Origin: an uncultured Atopobium sp.
GTDB lineage: Bacteria > Actinomycetota > Coriobacteriia > Coriobacteriales > Atopobiaceae
Direction: 5' to 3'
DNA length: 64,000 bases
NCBI GenBank assembly: GCA_938028565.1
Contig: CALIZS010000005.1
Span: forward strand, 1 to 64,000
In this document: in pieces, positions 32,799 through 42,697 of the stretch
Numbering within the stretch: the first letter of the stretch is position 1
How the letters are laid out: the number at the start of each line of letters is the position of its first letter
The notes under the pieces: generated by a model
The model's database searches: none
The model's input: only the letters and a program-made list of their open reading frames with translations
Told to the model about the DNA's origin: nothing
Position numbers and translations under genes: made by a program

Positions 32799-34598
32799 GT
32801 GAGTACGCAGAATCGACATACTCGCGCATCGCGCAGAAAAACTCCTGAGGCCTCGTACGACGAGGCCTCTCGTGTGCATTTTCGTGGTCATCGTGGTAGC
32901 AGCGGTGGCTCGGATAGTGTTGGCCCTGAAGGTAGACTCCGTCGCGTAGCAGCTGCTATGGCCATTATGGTGGCACTTGTTGTTGTAAGACTTGCATGGC
33001 TGCAAATCTTTACCGCAGCAGATCTTGCAAAGGGTGCCGAGAATAACCGCACTAACGATATTGTCTTACACGCTCGTCGCGGCACCATTTACGACCGCAA
33101 TGGCAACGTCTTAGCTATGAGCGTTGACTGCAAAGACATCTATGCCAATCCTTCAGAGATTAAAGACGCAAGTTCCGTAGCTCAGGTTTTTGCCTTGCTC
33201 TTAGGCGGAAGCCCTTCAGACTATCTTGGAGACCTGCAGCAAGACACCACCTTTGTCTATGTGCGCCGTCGTGTTGACAATGATACTGCTTCTAAGATTG
33301 AAAAAGCACTTGACGAGAAAAACCTCAAGGGCGTCTATTTTGTTAACAACACTAAACGCGTCTATCCCTATGGCAACGTTGGTGTTCAGATCCTGGGCTT
33401 TGTAAACGCAGACAACGAGGGCGCTTCTGGCCTTGAGTATTACTACAACGATATCCTTGCAGGCACTAACGGCCACATGATTGTAGAGACCGGTGCTGGT
33501 GGTACGCCAATTGCTGGCGGTACCTCAAACATCACTGAGGCACAAAATGGACAGGACATTGTTCTTTCCATTGATATTGAGCTGCAGAAGAAGGCGGAAG
33601 AGCAACTTACTGCCGCAGTCAAAGACTTTGAAGCCCAGCAGGGCGGCTCAATCATGGCCATGAATCCTCGTACTGGAGAAATCTATGCCGCCGCTTCGTA
33701 CCCTCTGCCAGATTTTAAGAGCGATAACGGCGTTGACTACGAATCCCTCAACCTCAAGCTCGTTTCAAGTATCTATGAACCTGGCTCGGTATTTAAGGTA
33801 ATTACCACCTCAATTGGTATAGACAACAACCTCTTTGGTCCAGATTCAACCTTCAATATTCCAACTGAGCTTAAGGTTGGAGATAACAAGGTTACCGACG
33901 ATGACTGGCGTACCAGCGCTATGGACATGAGCGTAAGAGAGATGCTCAGGCGTTCCTCTAACGTTGGTATGGCCTTCCTCGAGACGCAGCTCATAGGTGA
34001 CGAGCGCTTTGCAGAGGGAATCGAAAAGTTCGGCATAGGTCACACCACAGGCATTGACTTCCCTGGTGAAGCTACAGGAATTGTCCGCTCTCTGGACGAA
34101 TATGAAGGCCCAACAGGCGGAAACATGGCGTTTGGTCAGGGTCTTGCAATCCCATTTATCCAGGTCATTCGCGCATATACCGCTGTTGCTAATAAGGGAA
34201 CTATGGTGACACCACACTTTATGGTTTCTAAGGGCGGTCAAGAGGTTACCTGGCCTACTAAAGACGTTATTTCCGCTTCCACAGCTTCGGCCGAGCTTGA
34301 CATGATGACTACCGTTGTCAAAGAGGGTACCGGTGTTCGTGCAGGTATCTATGGCTATACTGTTGCTGGTAAAACAGGTACGGGCCAGCAGGTTGTGGAA
34401 GAAACCGGCTCGTACGGCGAGAATTCCGGTTTTGTTGCTTCCTTCTGCGGTATCGTGAATCCATTAGAATCTGATTTGATGGTTTACGTTGGACTTAACG
34501 ATACCCACCAGCTTGCATCGCAGTCTGCCGCTGTGGTCTTCTCGCAATTTGCAAAAGACGCAGCTACACACCTTAATATTCAACCAACTAATAACTAG
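32799..34598 (+). CDS. ftsI: septal penicillin-binding protein (FtsI/PBP2 class B)
   Basis: Class B transpeptidase cross-linking septal peptidoglycan. 599 residues: basic cytoplasmic N-terminus, membrane anchor (VAAAMAIMVALVVVRLAWLQIF), pedestal domain starting ARRGTIYDRNGNVLA, and the transpeptidase domain with SVFK (Ser330, Lys333), SSN, and KTGTG (Lys525). No PASTA domain is present. The GTG start has no ribosome site but a TAAAAT 7 bases upstream. Pairs with FtsW encoded downstream. Confidence 0.94.
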   Translation: MSTQNRHTRASRRKTPEASYDEASRVHFRGHRGSSGGSDSVGPEGRLRRVAAAMAIMVALVVVRLAWLQIFTAADLAKGAENNRTNDIVLHARRGTIYDRNGNVLAMSVDCKDIYANPSEIKDASSVAQVFALLLGGSPSDYLGDLQQDTTFVYVRRRVDNDTASKIEKALDEKNLKGVYFVNNTKRVYPYGNVGVQILGFVNADNEGASGLEYYYNDILAGTNGHMIVETGAGGTPIAGGTSNITEAQNGQDIVLSIDIELQKKAEEQLTAAVKDFEAQQGGSIMAMNPRTGEIYAAASYPLPDFKSDNGVDYESLNLKLVSSIYEPGSVFKVITTSIGIDNNLFGPDSTFNIPTELKVGDNKVTDDDWRTSAMDMSVREMLRRSSNVGMAFLETQLIGDERFAEGIEKFGIGHTTGIDFPGEATGIVRSLDEYEGPTGGNMAFGQGLAIPFIQVIRAYTAVANKGTMVTPHFMVSKGGQEVTWPTKDVISASTASAELDMMTTVVKEGTGVRAGIYGYTVAGKTGTGQQVVEETGSYGENSGFVASFCGIVNPLESDLMVYVGLNDTHQLASQSAAVVFSQFAKDAATHLNIQPTNN

Positions 34599-34606
34599 GA
34601 GAGCTC

Positions 34607-36043
34607 ATGGTTAAGCTTTCGGTTGAACAGATAGTCGCAGCTACAAATGCACAGCTGCTCCACCGTGGAACCCGCGAGGTTGTGGGCGCGGCCGTCATTG
34701 ACTCTCGTGAGGTCCAGGAAGGCTCGCTTTTCGTGGCTTTTGCTGGCGAGAAGGTCAATGGAAACTCCTATCTCTTATCTGCTGCCCAGGCGGGCGCTGC
34801 TGTTGTAGTGGCATCTGAGCCTGTAGCAGACAATCTGCTCGACAACCTGGCCGACACAGGAGTCAGCGTTCTTGAAGCCGCTGACGATGACTGTGAGGCG
34901 TTCCTGCTAGCTCTTGCCGCTGCTTGGCGAGAAGCCCATCCAAACTGGCTGGTTGTGGGCGTAACTGGATCGGTCGGTAAAACTACCACCAAAGAAATGC
35001 TTCGTCGCGGCATTGGCGCTACTCGTCGTGTGTACGCAACTGCTGGCAATCACAATAACCTCATTGGCCTGCCACTTACGGTACTTTCTACTCCAGAGGA
35101 TACCGAGGTGCTTGTGCTTGAGCTGGGCATGAATCATGCTGGCGAGATTACCAGGCTCACCTCGATTGCTCGTCCAACAGTAGCCGTCATTACCAACGTT
35201 GGTACCAGCCACATTGGTCTTCTCGGCAGCAGAGAAAACATTGCGCGCGCCAAGGCAGAGATTGTCTCGGGCATGCGCGCATTTGACTCAATTGAACCTA
35301 CGCTTATTCAGGCTTCGGCGGGGGACTACACCAAGTTCATTGCAGATGAGTTTGCTCGCCCTGCTCGCGTTGTTTGCAAGACAGTGGGTGCCACAGAAGC
35401 TGATGTCATGAGCGCACAGCAGGTCACTCTTGACGAGGAGGGCCTTCCAACTGCCACTATTGTTGCTGCATCTGGCTGGTCACGCACGGTAACCCTTGAG
35501 GTACCTGGGCGCGTTGTTGTCGACGACCTTCTTTTGGCACTTGAGGCTATAGAGACGCTTGGTCTTGATCTTGACGCTGCTGCAGAGGCTATTGAGCAGA
35601 TGTCTGCCACTCGTATGCGTCTTTCGGTACTTGACGCAACCTGCGGTGCCAAGATTATTGACGATTCTTACAACGCAAGTCCTAACTCAACAGCTGCAGC
35701 GCTTGACGTGTTGATGCAGATGCCAGCGGAAGGCCGCCGCATTGCTCTTATCGGAGAGATTGGTGAGCTTGGACCAGAGGAGAAGCGCCTTCACGGTTAT
35801 GTGGGCGCCTATATTGCTGCTAAGAACCCAGACCTTGTTGCCTTTGTAGGCACGGGAGCCGCGCGTGAAATGGTTGAAGCCGCACGCGTCATGGGATTCT
35901 CGGAAGATAAAATTGAACAGTTCAGCGATGTCAACGAAGCACTTACCGTGCTCGGACCAGTACTTGCGCAAGGAGACGTTCTTCTCGCTAAGGCATCGAG
36001 GTCTGCCCAGCTTGATATTTTTGTAAAAGGAGTTACTGAGTAA
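34607..36043 (+). CDS. murF: UDP-MurNAc-pentapeptide synthetase MurF
   Basis: Adds D-Ala-D-Ala to UDP-MurNAc-tripeptide. 478 residues. ATP-binding GVTGSVGKTTTKEML, AGNHNNLIGLPLTVL, LGMNHAGEI, and DDSYNASPNSTAAAL. AGGAGAG precedes the ATG. Overlaps mraY by one base (TAATG). Confidence 0.95.
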   Translation: MVKLSVEQIVAATNAQLLHRGTREVVGAAVIDSREVQEGSLFVAFAGEKVNGNSYLLSAAQAGAAVVVASEPVADNLLDNLADTGVSVLEAADDDCEAFLLALAAAWREAHPNWLVVGVTGSVGKTTTKEMLRRGIGATRRVYATAGNHNNLIGLPLTVLSTPEDTEVLVLELGMNHAGEITRLTSIARPTVAVITNVGTSHIGLLGSRENIARAKAEIVSGMRAFDSIEPTLIQASAGDYTKFIADEFARPARVVCKTVGATEADVMSAQQVTLDEEGLPTATIVAASGWSRTVTLEVPGRVVVDDLLLALEAIETLGLDLDAAAEAIEQMSATRMRLSVLDATCGAKIIDDSYNASPNSTAAALDVLMQMPAEGRRIALIGEIGELGPEEKRLHGYVGAYIAAKNPDLVAFVGTGAAREMVEAARVMGFSEDKIEQFSDVNEALTVLGPVLAQGDVLLAKASRSAQLDIFVKGVTE

Positions 36044-37074
36044 TGTTTTATCAGACTATTTACCCAACATACCAGGTGTTTGTAGCGCTTGGTGTCTCCT
36101 GCATCATCACGTTGATCTTAATGCCACTCTTTATCAAGCTGATGAAGAAAGAGGGAGTGGGCCAGCAGGTTCGTGCTGACGGCCCTCAGCAGCACCTGGT
36201 CAAGCAGGGTACTCCTACTATGGGCGGCGTTGTTATGCTGGTAAGCATTGTGCTGACCTGCGTTGCACTTGCTCAGTGGAATACCGACCTCATTCTTGCT
36301 ATGGCAGCTATGCTGCTCACAGGCTCGCTTGGTCTTCTGGATGATATCGAGTCTGTTGCTCATGGTAGAAGCCTTGGCCTCACCGCATCTCAGAAGATGG
36401 CTGGACTCATTACTATTTCTGTTGCATTTTGCCTGGCAGCAGTTAACATTTGGGGCATTACGCCCATTATTGCGTTCCCTGGTGGCCTTGATATCAACCT
36501 GGGTATCCTTACTACTACCGTCACTTTAGGCGGAAACATTATTTCTATCCCTTGGCTGTATCTCTTCTTTGTTTTTTTGCTCATGGCTGGCCTCTCCAAC
36601 GCTGTTAACCTGACCGACGGCCTTGATGGCCTTGCTGGTGGCTGCGTTATGGTCGTCATGATTTTTATGGCTGCAGTAGCTTTCCGCTATGGCGAGAGTA
36701 GCCTTGCTGTTTTTGCCGCATCTATCGCAGGCGCTTGTATTGGTTTTTTGTGGTTTAACAGCTATCCTGCAAGTATTTTTATGGGAGACACCGGCTCTCT
36801 TGCCTGGGGCGCTGCCTTTGCGGCCCTGGCCGTTCTTACCAAGACTGAGGTAGTTTCCCTGGTCATGGGCGGTCTTTTTATCATCGAGGCACTGTCCGTT
36901 ATCATTCAGGTTGTCAGCTACAAGGCAACTAAAAAGCGCGTATTCTTGATGGCTCCACTGCATCATCACTTTGAGAAACTTGGCTGGAACGAAACAAAAG
37001 TAGTCTTTAGATTCTGGATTATTTCCGGCGCATTTGCTGCTCTGGGCTTTGCACTGTACTTCCAGCTTCACTAA
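36043..37074 (+). CDS. mraY: phospho-MurNAc-pentapeptide transferase MraY
   Basis: Membrane enzyme that makes lipid I from UDP-MurNAc-pentapeptide and undecaprenyl phosphate. 343 residues, about ten membrane helices. Motifs: GTPTMGGV, LLDDIE (first Asp pair), NAVNLTDGLDGLAGG, FMGDTGSLAWG, and PLHHHFEKLGW. All family signatures are intact. Start overlaps the murF stop. Confidence 0.96.
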   Translation: MFYQTIYPTYQVFVALGVSCIITLILMPLFIKLMKKEGVGQQVRADGPQQHLVKQGTPTMGGVVMLVSIVLTCVALAQWNTDLILAMAAMLLTGSLGLLDDIESVAHGRSLGLTASQKMAGLITISVAFCLAAVNIWGITPIIAFPGGLDINLGILTTTVTLGGNIISIPWLYLFFVFLLMAGLSNAVNLTDGLDGLAGGCVMVVMIFMAAVAFRYGESSLAVFAASIAGACIGFLWFNSYPASIFMGDTGSLAWGAAFAALAVLTKTEVVSLVMGGLFIIEALSVIIQVVSYKATKKRVFLMAPLHHHFEKLGWNETKVVFRFWIISGAFAALGFALYFQLH

Positions 37075-37103
37075 AGATATTGCTCTTAGAAAGGACCGTT
37101 TGC

Positions 37104-38507
37104 GTGTCGCTTCTAGAAACACTTGGAAATGTATGTGTTCTTGGTTTTGGTAAGACCGGCGTCTCTGTCTGCACGTATTTGCTGCAGCAGCCAGAGGGTC
37201 GTGTGTCTTCCGTAACTCTTGTGGGCGGCGCAGATGCTACTGTTGGCGAGAAGGTCCAAGAGCTTGCAGACTCAGGCGTACAGGTACAATGCGGCTCTGA
37301 TCAGGTTAAGGGTACCTTTGACCTGACTATTGCATCTCCTGGTATTCCAGACACCTCTGAGCTGTTCGTCAGTGCAAAGGCAGCTTCTCATCAGATTATG
37401 GGCGAGCCAGAGTTTGCCTATCAAGAGAGTCCTTCACAGTGGATTGGTATTACCGGCACAAATGGTAAAACTACTACCACAAGTTTGACCACGTCAATCC
37501 TGCAGTATGCAGGTCTTGATGCAAGCGCTGTTGGCAATATTGGTCTTACTATTACTGACCAACTTGCAGAGAGAAAGCCTAAGAGCTGGTTTGTAGCAGA
37601 GCTTTCAAGCTTCCAGCTTGCTACTACTCAAAAATTACATCCTCACGTTGCGATGCTTTTAAACATTACGCCGGATCACCTTGAGTGGCATGGTTCGCTC
37701 GAGGCGTATGCAGCAGCTAAAGAGAAGATTTTTGCCAACCTTGATGCAAATGACCTGGCAATTATCTCTGACTTGGATGAGTTCTGCCAAGACGTGTCTT
37801 CTCGCCTTGAGGCTCGCGGCATTGCCGTATGCCATCTTGCTCAGACAGATCCCGGTACGCAAAACGCCGCCTTTGTACGCAATGGAGCGCTGGTAGTCAG
37901 GCTATCTGGTAAAGAGATGGAGCTTGTAGCGGCTGATGCACTCCACATTAGGGGAGCGCACAATGCACTCAACGCTCTTGCTGCAGCTGCATGTGGCTTA
38001 TTCCTGGGACTTGATATTGTTTCTATTAGGCATGCCCTGTTGGACTTTATGCCGCTTGAGCACAGAATTGAGCCAGTTGATACGGTTAATGGTGTTTTGT
38101 ACGTTAACGACTCCAAAGCAACAAACACTGATTCAGTTGAAAAATCATTAACTTCGTTCCCAGGTAAAGACGTTATTTTGCTACTTGGAGGTCACGATAA
38201 GGGCACAGAGCTTGATGAGTTTGCTCAGAAGGTGTCCGCTACCTGTGCATACGCAATCTGCTTTGGAGAGGCAGGTCCTCGCTTTGCAGAGGCGCTTCGC
38301 CGCGTTTCTGGCGGCCATGCAGAAGTGGTAGAAGAGCCTCATATGCATGAAGCTTTTGACCGTGCGGTAGAACTTGCTCGTCCAGGTTCTGTAGTGCTTC
38401 TCTCACCAGCATGTTCCTCATTTGACGAGTTCACAGGCATGGCTCAGCGTGGTCGTGTCTTTAAACAGCTGGTGGCAGATCTTGCTCAAAAAGAGAGCGG
38501 TCGATAA
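37104..38507 (+). CDS. murD: UDP-MurNAc-L-alanine:D-glutamate ligase MurD
   Basis: Adds D-Glu to UDP-MurNAc-L-Ala. 467 residues. N-terminal Rossmann motif VLGFGKTGVSV, ATP loop GITGTNGKTTTT, LSSFQL, NITPDHLEWHG, HRIEPV, NDSKATNTDS and LSPACSSFDEF are all recognisable. GTG at 37104 is chosen because AAAGGA sits 8 bases before; an in-frame TTG lies at 37080. The stop overlaps the ftsW ATG by one base. Confidence 0.94.
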   Translation: MSLLETLGNVCVLGFGKTGVSVCTYLLQQPEGRVSSVTLVGGADATVGEKVQELADSGVQVQCGSDQVKGTFDLTIASPGIPDTSELFVSAKAASHQIMGEPEFAYQESPSQWIGITGTNGKTTTTSLTTSILQYAGLDASAVGNIGLTITDQLAERKPKSWFVAELSSFQLATTQKLHPHVAMLLNITPDHLEWHGSLEAYAAAKEKIFANLDANDLAIISDLDEFCQDVSSRLEARGIAVCHLAQTDPGTQNAAFVRNGALVVRLSGKEMELVAADALHIRGAHNALNALAAAACGLFLGLDIVSIRHALLDFMPLEHRIEPVDTVNGVLYVNDSKATNTDSVEKSLTSFPGKDVILLLGGHDKGTELDEFAQKVSATCAYAICFGEAGPRFAEALRRVSGGHAEVVEEPHMHEAFDRAVELARPGSVVLLSPACSSFDEFTGMAQRGRVFKQLVADLAQKESGR

Positions 38508-40033
38508 TGGCTACCAGCAGAAACAGAACAGGGGAGCGCGCGCAGCAAACACGTACTTCTCGCCAGAAATCTTCCGAGGGCTCGCAGGCTAAAGGCCGCT
38601 TTGGTGCTATTCCAGAGCGTTTTATGCAGCCTCGTCTGGTGCTTCTGGTGTCAACGGCTATTCTGGTGTGCTTTGGCTTGGTAATGATTTATTCCGCTTC
38701 CTCGATTTCTGCAATGACTTCTGAGGACATGGGTTATAACCCCTTCTACTACGTGCAGCGTCAGCTTGGCTTTGCTGCGGCAGGAGTTGCGTTAGCGTTT
38801 ATTGTTTCTCGCATTGACTACCGCGCAGTAGTAAGAAACTTCCAGGTACCTATTTGGATTGTGACCTTTGGAATGCTAGCAATTATTTTTACTCCTATTG
38901 CCGGCGCCGATGCATATGGTGCAACCCGTTGGATTTCAATTGGACCGTTTTCTTTCCAGCCGTCTGAGTTTGCAAAGATCACCATCTTAATTTCTGTCTC
39001 GTATTTGGCTCAGCAGTACTTTATTGATCAGACCATAGATCAGATGGAGTTCTTTAAAAAGTTTGCTATTGCTGCGCTTGCACCACTGCTTCTTATCTTG
39101 GCTCAGCCAGATAAGGGCTCCACGCTGATTATTGTGGGAACACTTTTGGTCATTGGCTACCTTGCCGATGTTGACCGAAGGGTTCTGGCAACTATTGCCA
39201 TTGCTGGCTTTATTGGCTTTGCGTTCTTATCTCTTAAAGATGATTATTCTCGTGCTCGCGTTGTGACTATGCTCAACCCTTGGGCTGATTATTACGGTGC
39301 AGGTTATCAGCTTGCACAGGGCTTTTATGCTTTTGGTTCTGGCGGTATTTTTGGTGTTGGCTTTGGTTTTTCTCGCCAGAAATATTCCTATCTTCCTATG
39401 GCTCACAATGACTTTATTTTTGCGGTTATTGGAGAAGAGCTGGGCTTTATTGGCGTTTTGGGTCTTTTGGCTGTATTTGGCGCCCTGGTATGGGCAGGCT
39501 TTAAGATTGCTCGCTATGCACCAGATTTGACCGGCAGGCTTATTGCTGCAGGTTGTACCTCTATGTTTATCATCCAGGCCTTTGTTAACATCGGTGGTGT
39601 TTTGGGCCTTTTGCCTCTTTCTGGTAAGCCTCTGCCGTTTATCTCATACGGCGGTTCAACCATCATGTCTAGTATCTTGATGGTTGGTCTTTTGATGTCT
39701 GTTTCAAGGCAGTCAAGGCTTCCAGAAACCGAGTACGATAGACAACGCGCTTCTTGGAGCATAGCTGAAGAGCAGGATACCTTTGATGCTCCAGGTTTTG
39801 CTGGTCTTACCATGGTTGATGGTGGGGTAGGAGTAGGCATGCCACTCCCACGTTCTTCTCGGCCTAAGAGCAGTGCACAAAGCTCCGCGCGCCCATCACG
39901 AGGCGTTTTGCGCTCAAGAGATGACGACGCCCCTCAAGGTCGCATTACGACAGATGCCTCCGGAAGGCGCAGAATTGATTTGGGACCTTCTGCATCGGAC
40001 AGGCTTCGTGGAAACAACAGGGCTCGTCGATAG
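38507..40033 (+). CDS. ftsW: SEDS-family glycosyltransferase FtsW
   Basis: Polymerises lipid II at the septum with FtsI. 508 residues: cytoplasmic Ser/Arg-rich N-terminus (about 40), ten hydrophobic segments, and SEDS signatures YGATRWISIGPFSFQPSEFAKI, AQPDKGSTLII, the catalytic-Asp region AHNDFIFAVIGEELGF, and LPFISYGGSTIMSSI. A polar tail of about 100 residues, rich in Ser, Arg and Pro, extends the usual length. Confidence 0.94.
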   Translation: MATSRNRTGERAQQTRTSRQKSSEGSQAKGRFGAIPERFMQPRLVLLVSTAILVCFGLVMIYSASSISAMTSEDMGYNPFYYVQRQLGFAAAGVALAFIVSRIDYRAVVRNFQVPIWIVTFGMLAIIFTPIAGADAYGATRWISIGPFSFQPSEFAKITILISVSYLAQQYFIDQTIDQMEFFKKFAIAALAPLLLILAQPDKGSTLIIVGTLLVIGYLADVDRRVLATIAIAGFIGFAFLSLKDDYSRARVVTMLNPWADYYGAGYQLAQGFYAFGSGGIFGVGFGFSRQKYSYLPMAHNDFIFAVIGEELGFIGVLGLLAVFGALVWAGFKIARYAPDLTGRLIAAGCTSMFIIQAFVNIGGVLGLLPLSGKPLPFISYGGSTIMSSILMVGLLMSVSRQSRLPETEYDRQRASWSIAEEQDTFDAPGFAGLTMVDGGVGVGMPLPRSSRPKSSAQSSARPSRGVLRSRDDDAPQGRITTDASGRRRIDLGPSASDRLRGNNRARR

Positions 40034-40056
40034 CTGATTTCTAGGAGATGGATTGC

Positions 40057-41190
40057 ATGGCAGAACAGAAGAAACTCTCTGTTGCAATTGCTGCAGGTGG
40101 AACCGCTGGTCACATTAACCCAGCTCTGGCTCTAGCTGAGGAGCTTCGTGAGCGCGGCCACCAGGTTACGTTTTACGGTCAGCCCAACAAGCTTGAAGGT
40201 ACGCTGGTACCTGAGGCAGGATTTGAGCTGGTACCTATCCATGTAAATGGCTTTGATCGCAGACGTCCTTGGACGCTCATCAGCGCGGCATACAATCTTG
40301 AGCGCGCAAAGATGCAGCTGCACAAGCGCTTCAAAGAGCAGGGTGCACCTGATGTTGCTATTGGTTTTGGCGCCTATGTTGAGCTGCCTTTGCTTCAGCT
40401 TTGCGCAAAACTCCATATCCCGTATTTAATCCATGAGCAAAATTCAGTAACCGGTCTTGCTAACCGTGTATCTGCTGGTAAAGCAGATAAGGTGTGCATT
40501 GCATTCCCAGAGGCTCGTAAGGCTTTTGAGGGCCACGTAAAGGCTCAAGACACTATTGTGGTTACCGGCAATCCTGTGCGTAAGAGCGTTCTTTCTGCTG
40601 ACAGAGCCGCCTCCAGGCAAGAGCTGGGCATTGCAGACAATCAGATATTGCTGCTTATCTTTGGCGGAAGCCTAGGCGCACGTAGTATCAACGAAACCTT
40701 TGCTGCACTTAAGCAGGAGCTGCTTGCTCGACCAAACCTTCGTATCATCCAGTCAACAGGCCAGAAGCTCTACGACGAGGTTGTCTCGCTCATGAAGCTT
40801 TCTGATGAGGAGGCTGCTCGCTGGGAGGTTAAGCCCTACATTTCCAACATGGGTGCCACCCTTGCTGCGGCTGACCTGGTGGTTTCTCGTTCCGGAGCAT
40901 CTTCTGTGGCCGAGATTGCTGCGCTTGAGCTCCCCAGCATTTTGGTGCCGTACCCTCTGGCAACAGCAGATCATCAGACTACTAACGCACACCTGTTGTC
41001 GGACGCGGGAGCAGCTATTCTGGTGTCAGATAACCAGGTGGGCACCACGACCTTCTCGACAGCTCTGTTTGAGCTGGTAGATAACGCGGACCAGCGCAAA
41101 AAGCTCTCCGAGGCAGCCGCTACACTTGACCAGCGCAGCGCCGCATCTCTTGTGGCTGACGCTGTGGAAAGTGCCGTTTGTGGCGCATAA
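40057..41190 (+). CDS. murG: UDP-GlcNAc transferase MurG
   Basis: Adds GlcNAc to lipid I to give lipid II at the inner membrane face. 377 residues. GGTAGHINPALALA at the N-terminus, HEQNSVTGLANR, IFGGSLGARSIN, SRSGASSVAEI and LPSILVPYPLATADHQT. The ATG at 40057 has TAGGAG upstream at good spacing; the ATG at 40048 is too close to it. Confidence 0.95.
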   Translation: MAEQKKLSVAIAAGGTAGHINPALALAEELRERGHQVTFYGQPNKLEGTLVPEAGFELVPIHVNGFDRRRPWTLISAAYNLERAKMQLHKRFKEQGAPDVAIGFGAYVELPLLQLCAKLHIPYLIHEQNSVTGLANRVSAGKADKVCIAFPEARKAFEGHVKAQDTIVVTGNPVRKSVLSADRAASRQELGIADNQILLLIFGGSLGARSINETFAALKQELLARPNLRIIQSTGQKLYDEVVSLMKLSDEEAARWEVKPYISNMGATLAAADLVVSRSGASSVAEIAALELPSILVPYPLATADHQTTNAHLLSDAGAAILVSDNQVGTTTFSTALFELVDNADQRKKLSEAAATLDQRSAASLVADAVESAVCGA

Positions 41191-41271
41191 AACATTCGGT
41201 TTTGCGTTAGAGTAAACATGTCTTGGTACATCCAAGACTCAAACGATATCAATACTTGGAAAGGCTCTCTT

Positions 41272-42687
41272 ATGGCAGATTCCATGGGCGAGAAGACCAT
41301 CTCGCGTGCACATTTTATTGGAATTGGCGGCGCAGGCATGAGTGGAATTGCGCTTGTTCTGCACGAGCGCGGCTGCACCGTTACCGGCTCCGATCTAAAG
41401 AGCTCGCATTATGTTAGAGAGCTTGAAGATGCAGGTATTCAGGTAAGCATCGGTCACACCGCAGCCACTATTGACGCTGTGATGCCTGATGTCATTGTTA
41501 CCTCAACTGCAATCCCAGAGACAAACCCAGAGGTCATTCGCGCACGTGAGCTTTCCATTCCTATTTGGCCTCGCGCTAAGATGCTCTCGTATTTGTCGCG
41601 CGGCCGCAAGACCATTGCTGTTGCGGGCACTCACGGCAAGACCACCACGTCTTCTATGGTTGCTACCATGTTGGACAAACTTGGCGCTGATCCATCATTT
41701 TTGATTGGTGGCGTTGTTGAGGGCTACGATACCAACGGTAAAAACGGCAACGGCCAGTACTTTGTCTGCGAAGCGGACGAGTCTGACGGTTCGTTTATGT
41801 TCCTTAACCCTAACGTGGTTGTTGTCACCAATATTGAGGCAGATCACCTTGACCACTACGGCTCTCTCGAGAATATCGAGAAGACCTTCTGTGAGTTTAT
41901 GAGCTTGCTTGATAAGGAAGAAACTGTTGTTATCAACGGCGATAATCCTCATTACGTTGAGCTTGCTCAGTCAACTGGTAGGCACGTAGTTACCTACGGC
42001 TTTGATTCAAGCTGCGATTTTGTTTGCACACAGGAGGAGAGAAAAGCTGGAATTGAGAATCCTCTGACCATTAAGACTCCATCTGGCCAGACTATCTCTG
42101 TGGTACTTCCAGCTAATCCTGGTAAGCATAATGTTGCAAACGCAACCGCTTCAATTGCCGTTGCTGATGCTCTTGGCTTTGATCTTGAGGAGGCCGCAGC
42201 AGCGCTTTCGCAGTTCAAGGGCGCGCGCCGTCGCTTTACGCACGTAGGCGACATCAACGGTATTACCGTCGTAGACGATTACGGCCACCATCCAACCGAG
42301 ATTGCAGCAACCATGTCTGCAGCTCTTCCTCTTGGCTTCAAGCGCGTTGTTGTTGTTTTCCAGCCACATCGCTACAGCAGAACGCAAGATTTGGCGGATT
42401 CGTTTGCACATGCATTTGATGGCATTGACGTTTTGCGCGTCATGGATGTCTTCTCCGCAGGTGAGCTGCCTATTCCAGGCGTCTCGGGCAAGACCGTTTC
42501 TTCAAGAGTTCAGGCTGCCAATACTGTTTCTGACGTGCGTTATATCCCTTCTCGTAAAGATCTTATCGCAGACCTTCTTGATACGGTTAAACCAGGAGAT
42601 CTGCTGATTACTCAGGGCGCAGGTGACGTCACTCAGATTGGACCAATGTTTATCCGCGCACTCAAAGAGCGCCTTCAGAACAACTAG
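41272..42687 (+). CDS. murC: UDP-MurNAc:L-alanine ligase MurC
   Basis: Adds L-Ala to UDP-MurNAc. 471 residues. HFIGIGGAGMSGIA at the N-terminus, AGTHGKTTTSSMV, EADESDGSF, DDYGHHPTEI and FQPHRYSR. The ATG at 41272 is preferred (GGAAAGG upstream); an ATG at 41218 would add 18 residues. The octamer GGCGAGAA occurs at 41287 in the codons just after the start. Confidence 0.95.
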   Translation: MADSMGEKTISRAHFIGIGGAGMSGIALVLHERGCTVTGSDLKSSHYVRELEDAGIQVSIGHTAATIDAVMPDVIVTSTAIPETNPEVIRARELSIPIWPRAKMLSYLSRGRKTIAVAGTHGKTTTSSMVATMLDKLGADPSFLIGGVVEGYDTNGKNGNGQYFVCEADESDGSFMFLNPNVVVVTNIEADHLDHYGSLENIEKTFCEFMSLLDKEETVVINGDNPHYVELAQSTGRHVVTYGFDSSCDFVCTQEERKAGIENPLTIKTPSGQTISVVLPANPGKHNVANATASIAVADALGFDLEEAAAALSQFKGARRRFTHVGDINGITVVDDYGHHPTEIAATMSAALPLGFKRVVVVFQPHRYSRTQDLADSFAHAFDGIDVLRVMDVFSAGELPIPGVSGKTVSSRVQAANTVSDVRYIPSRKDLIADLLDTVKPGDLLITQGAGDVTQIGPMFIRALKERLQNN

Positions 42688-42697
42688 GACCTCTGCC

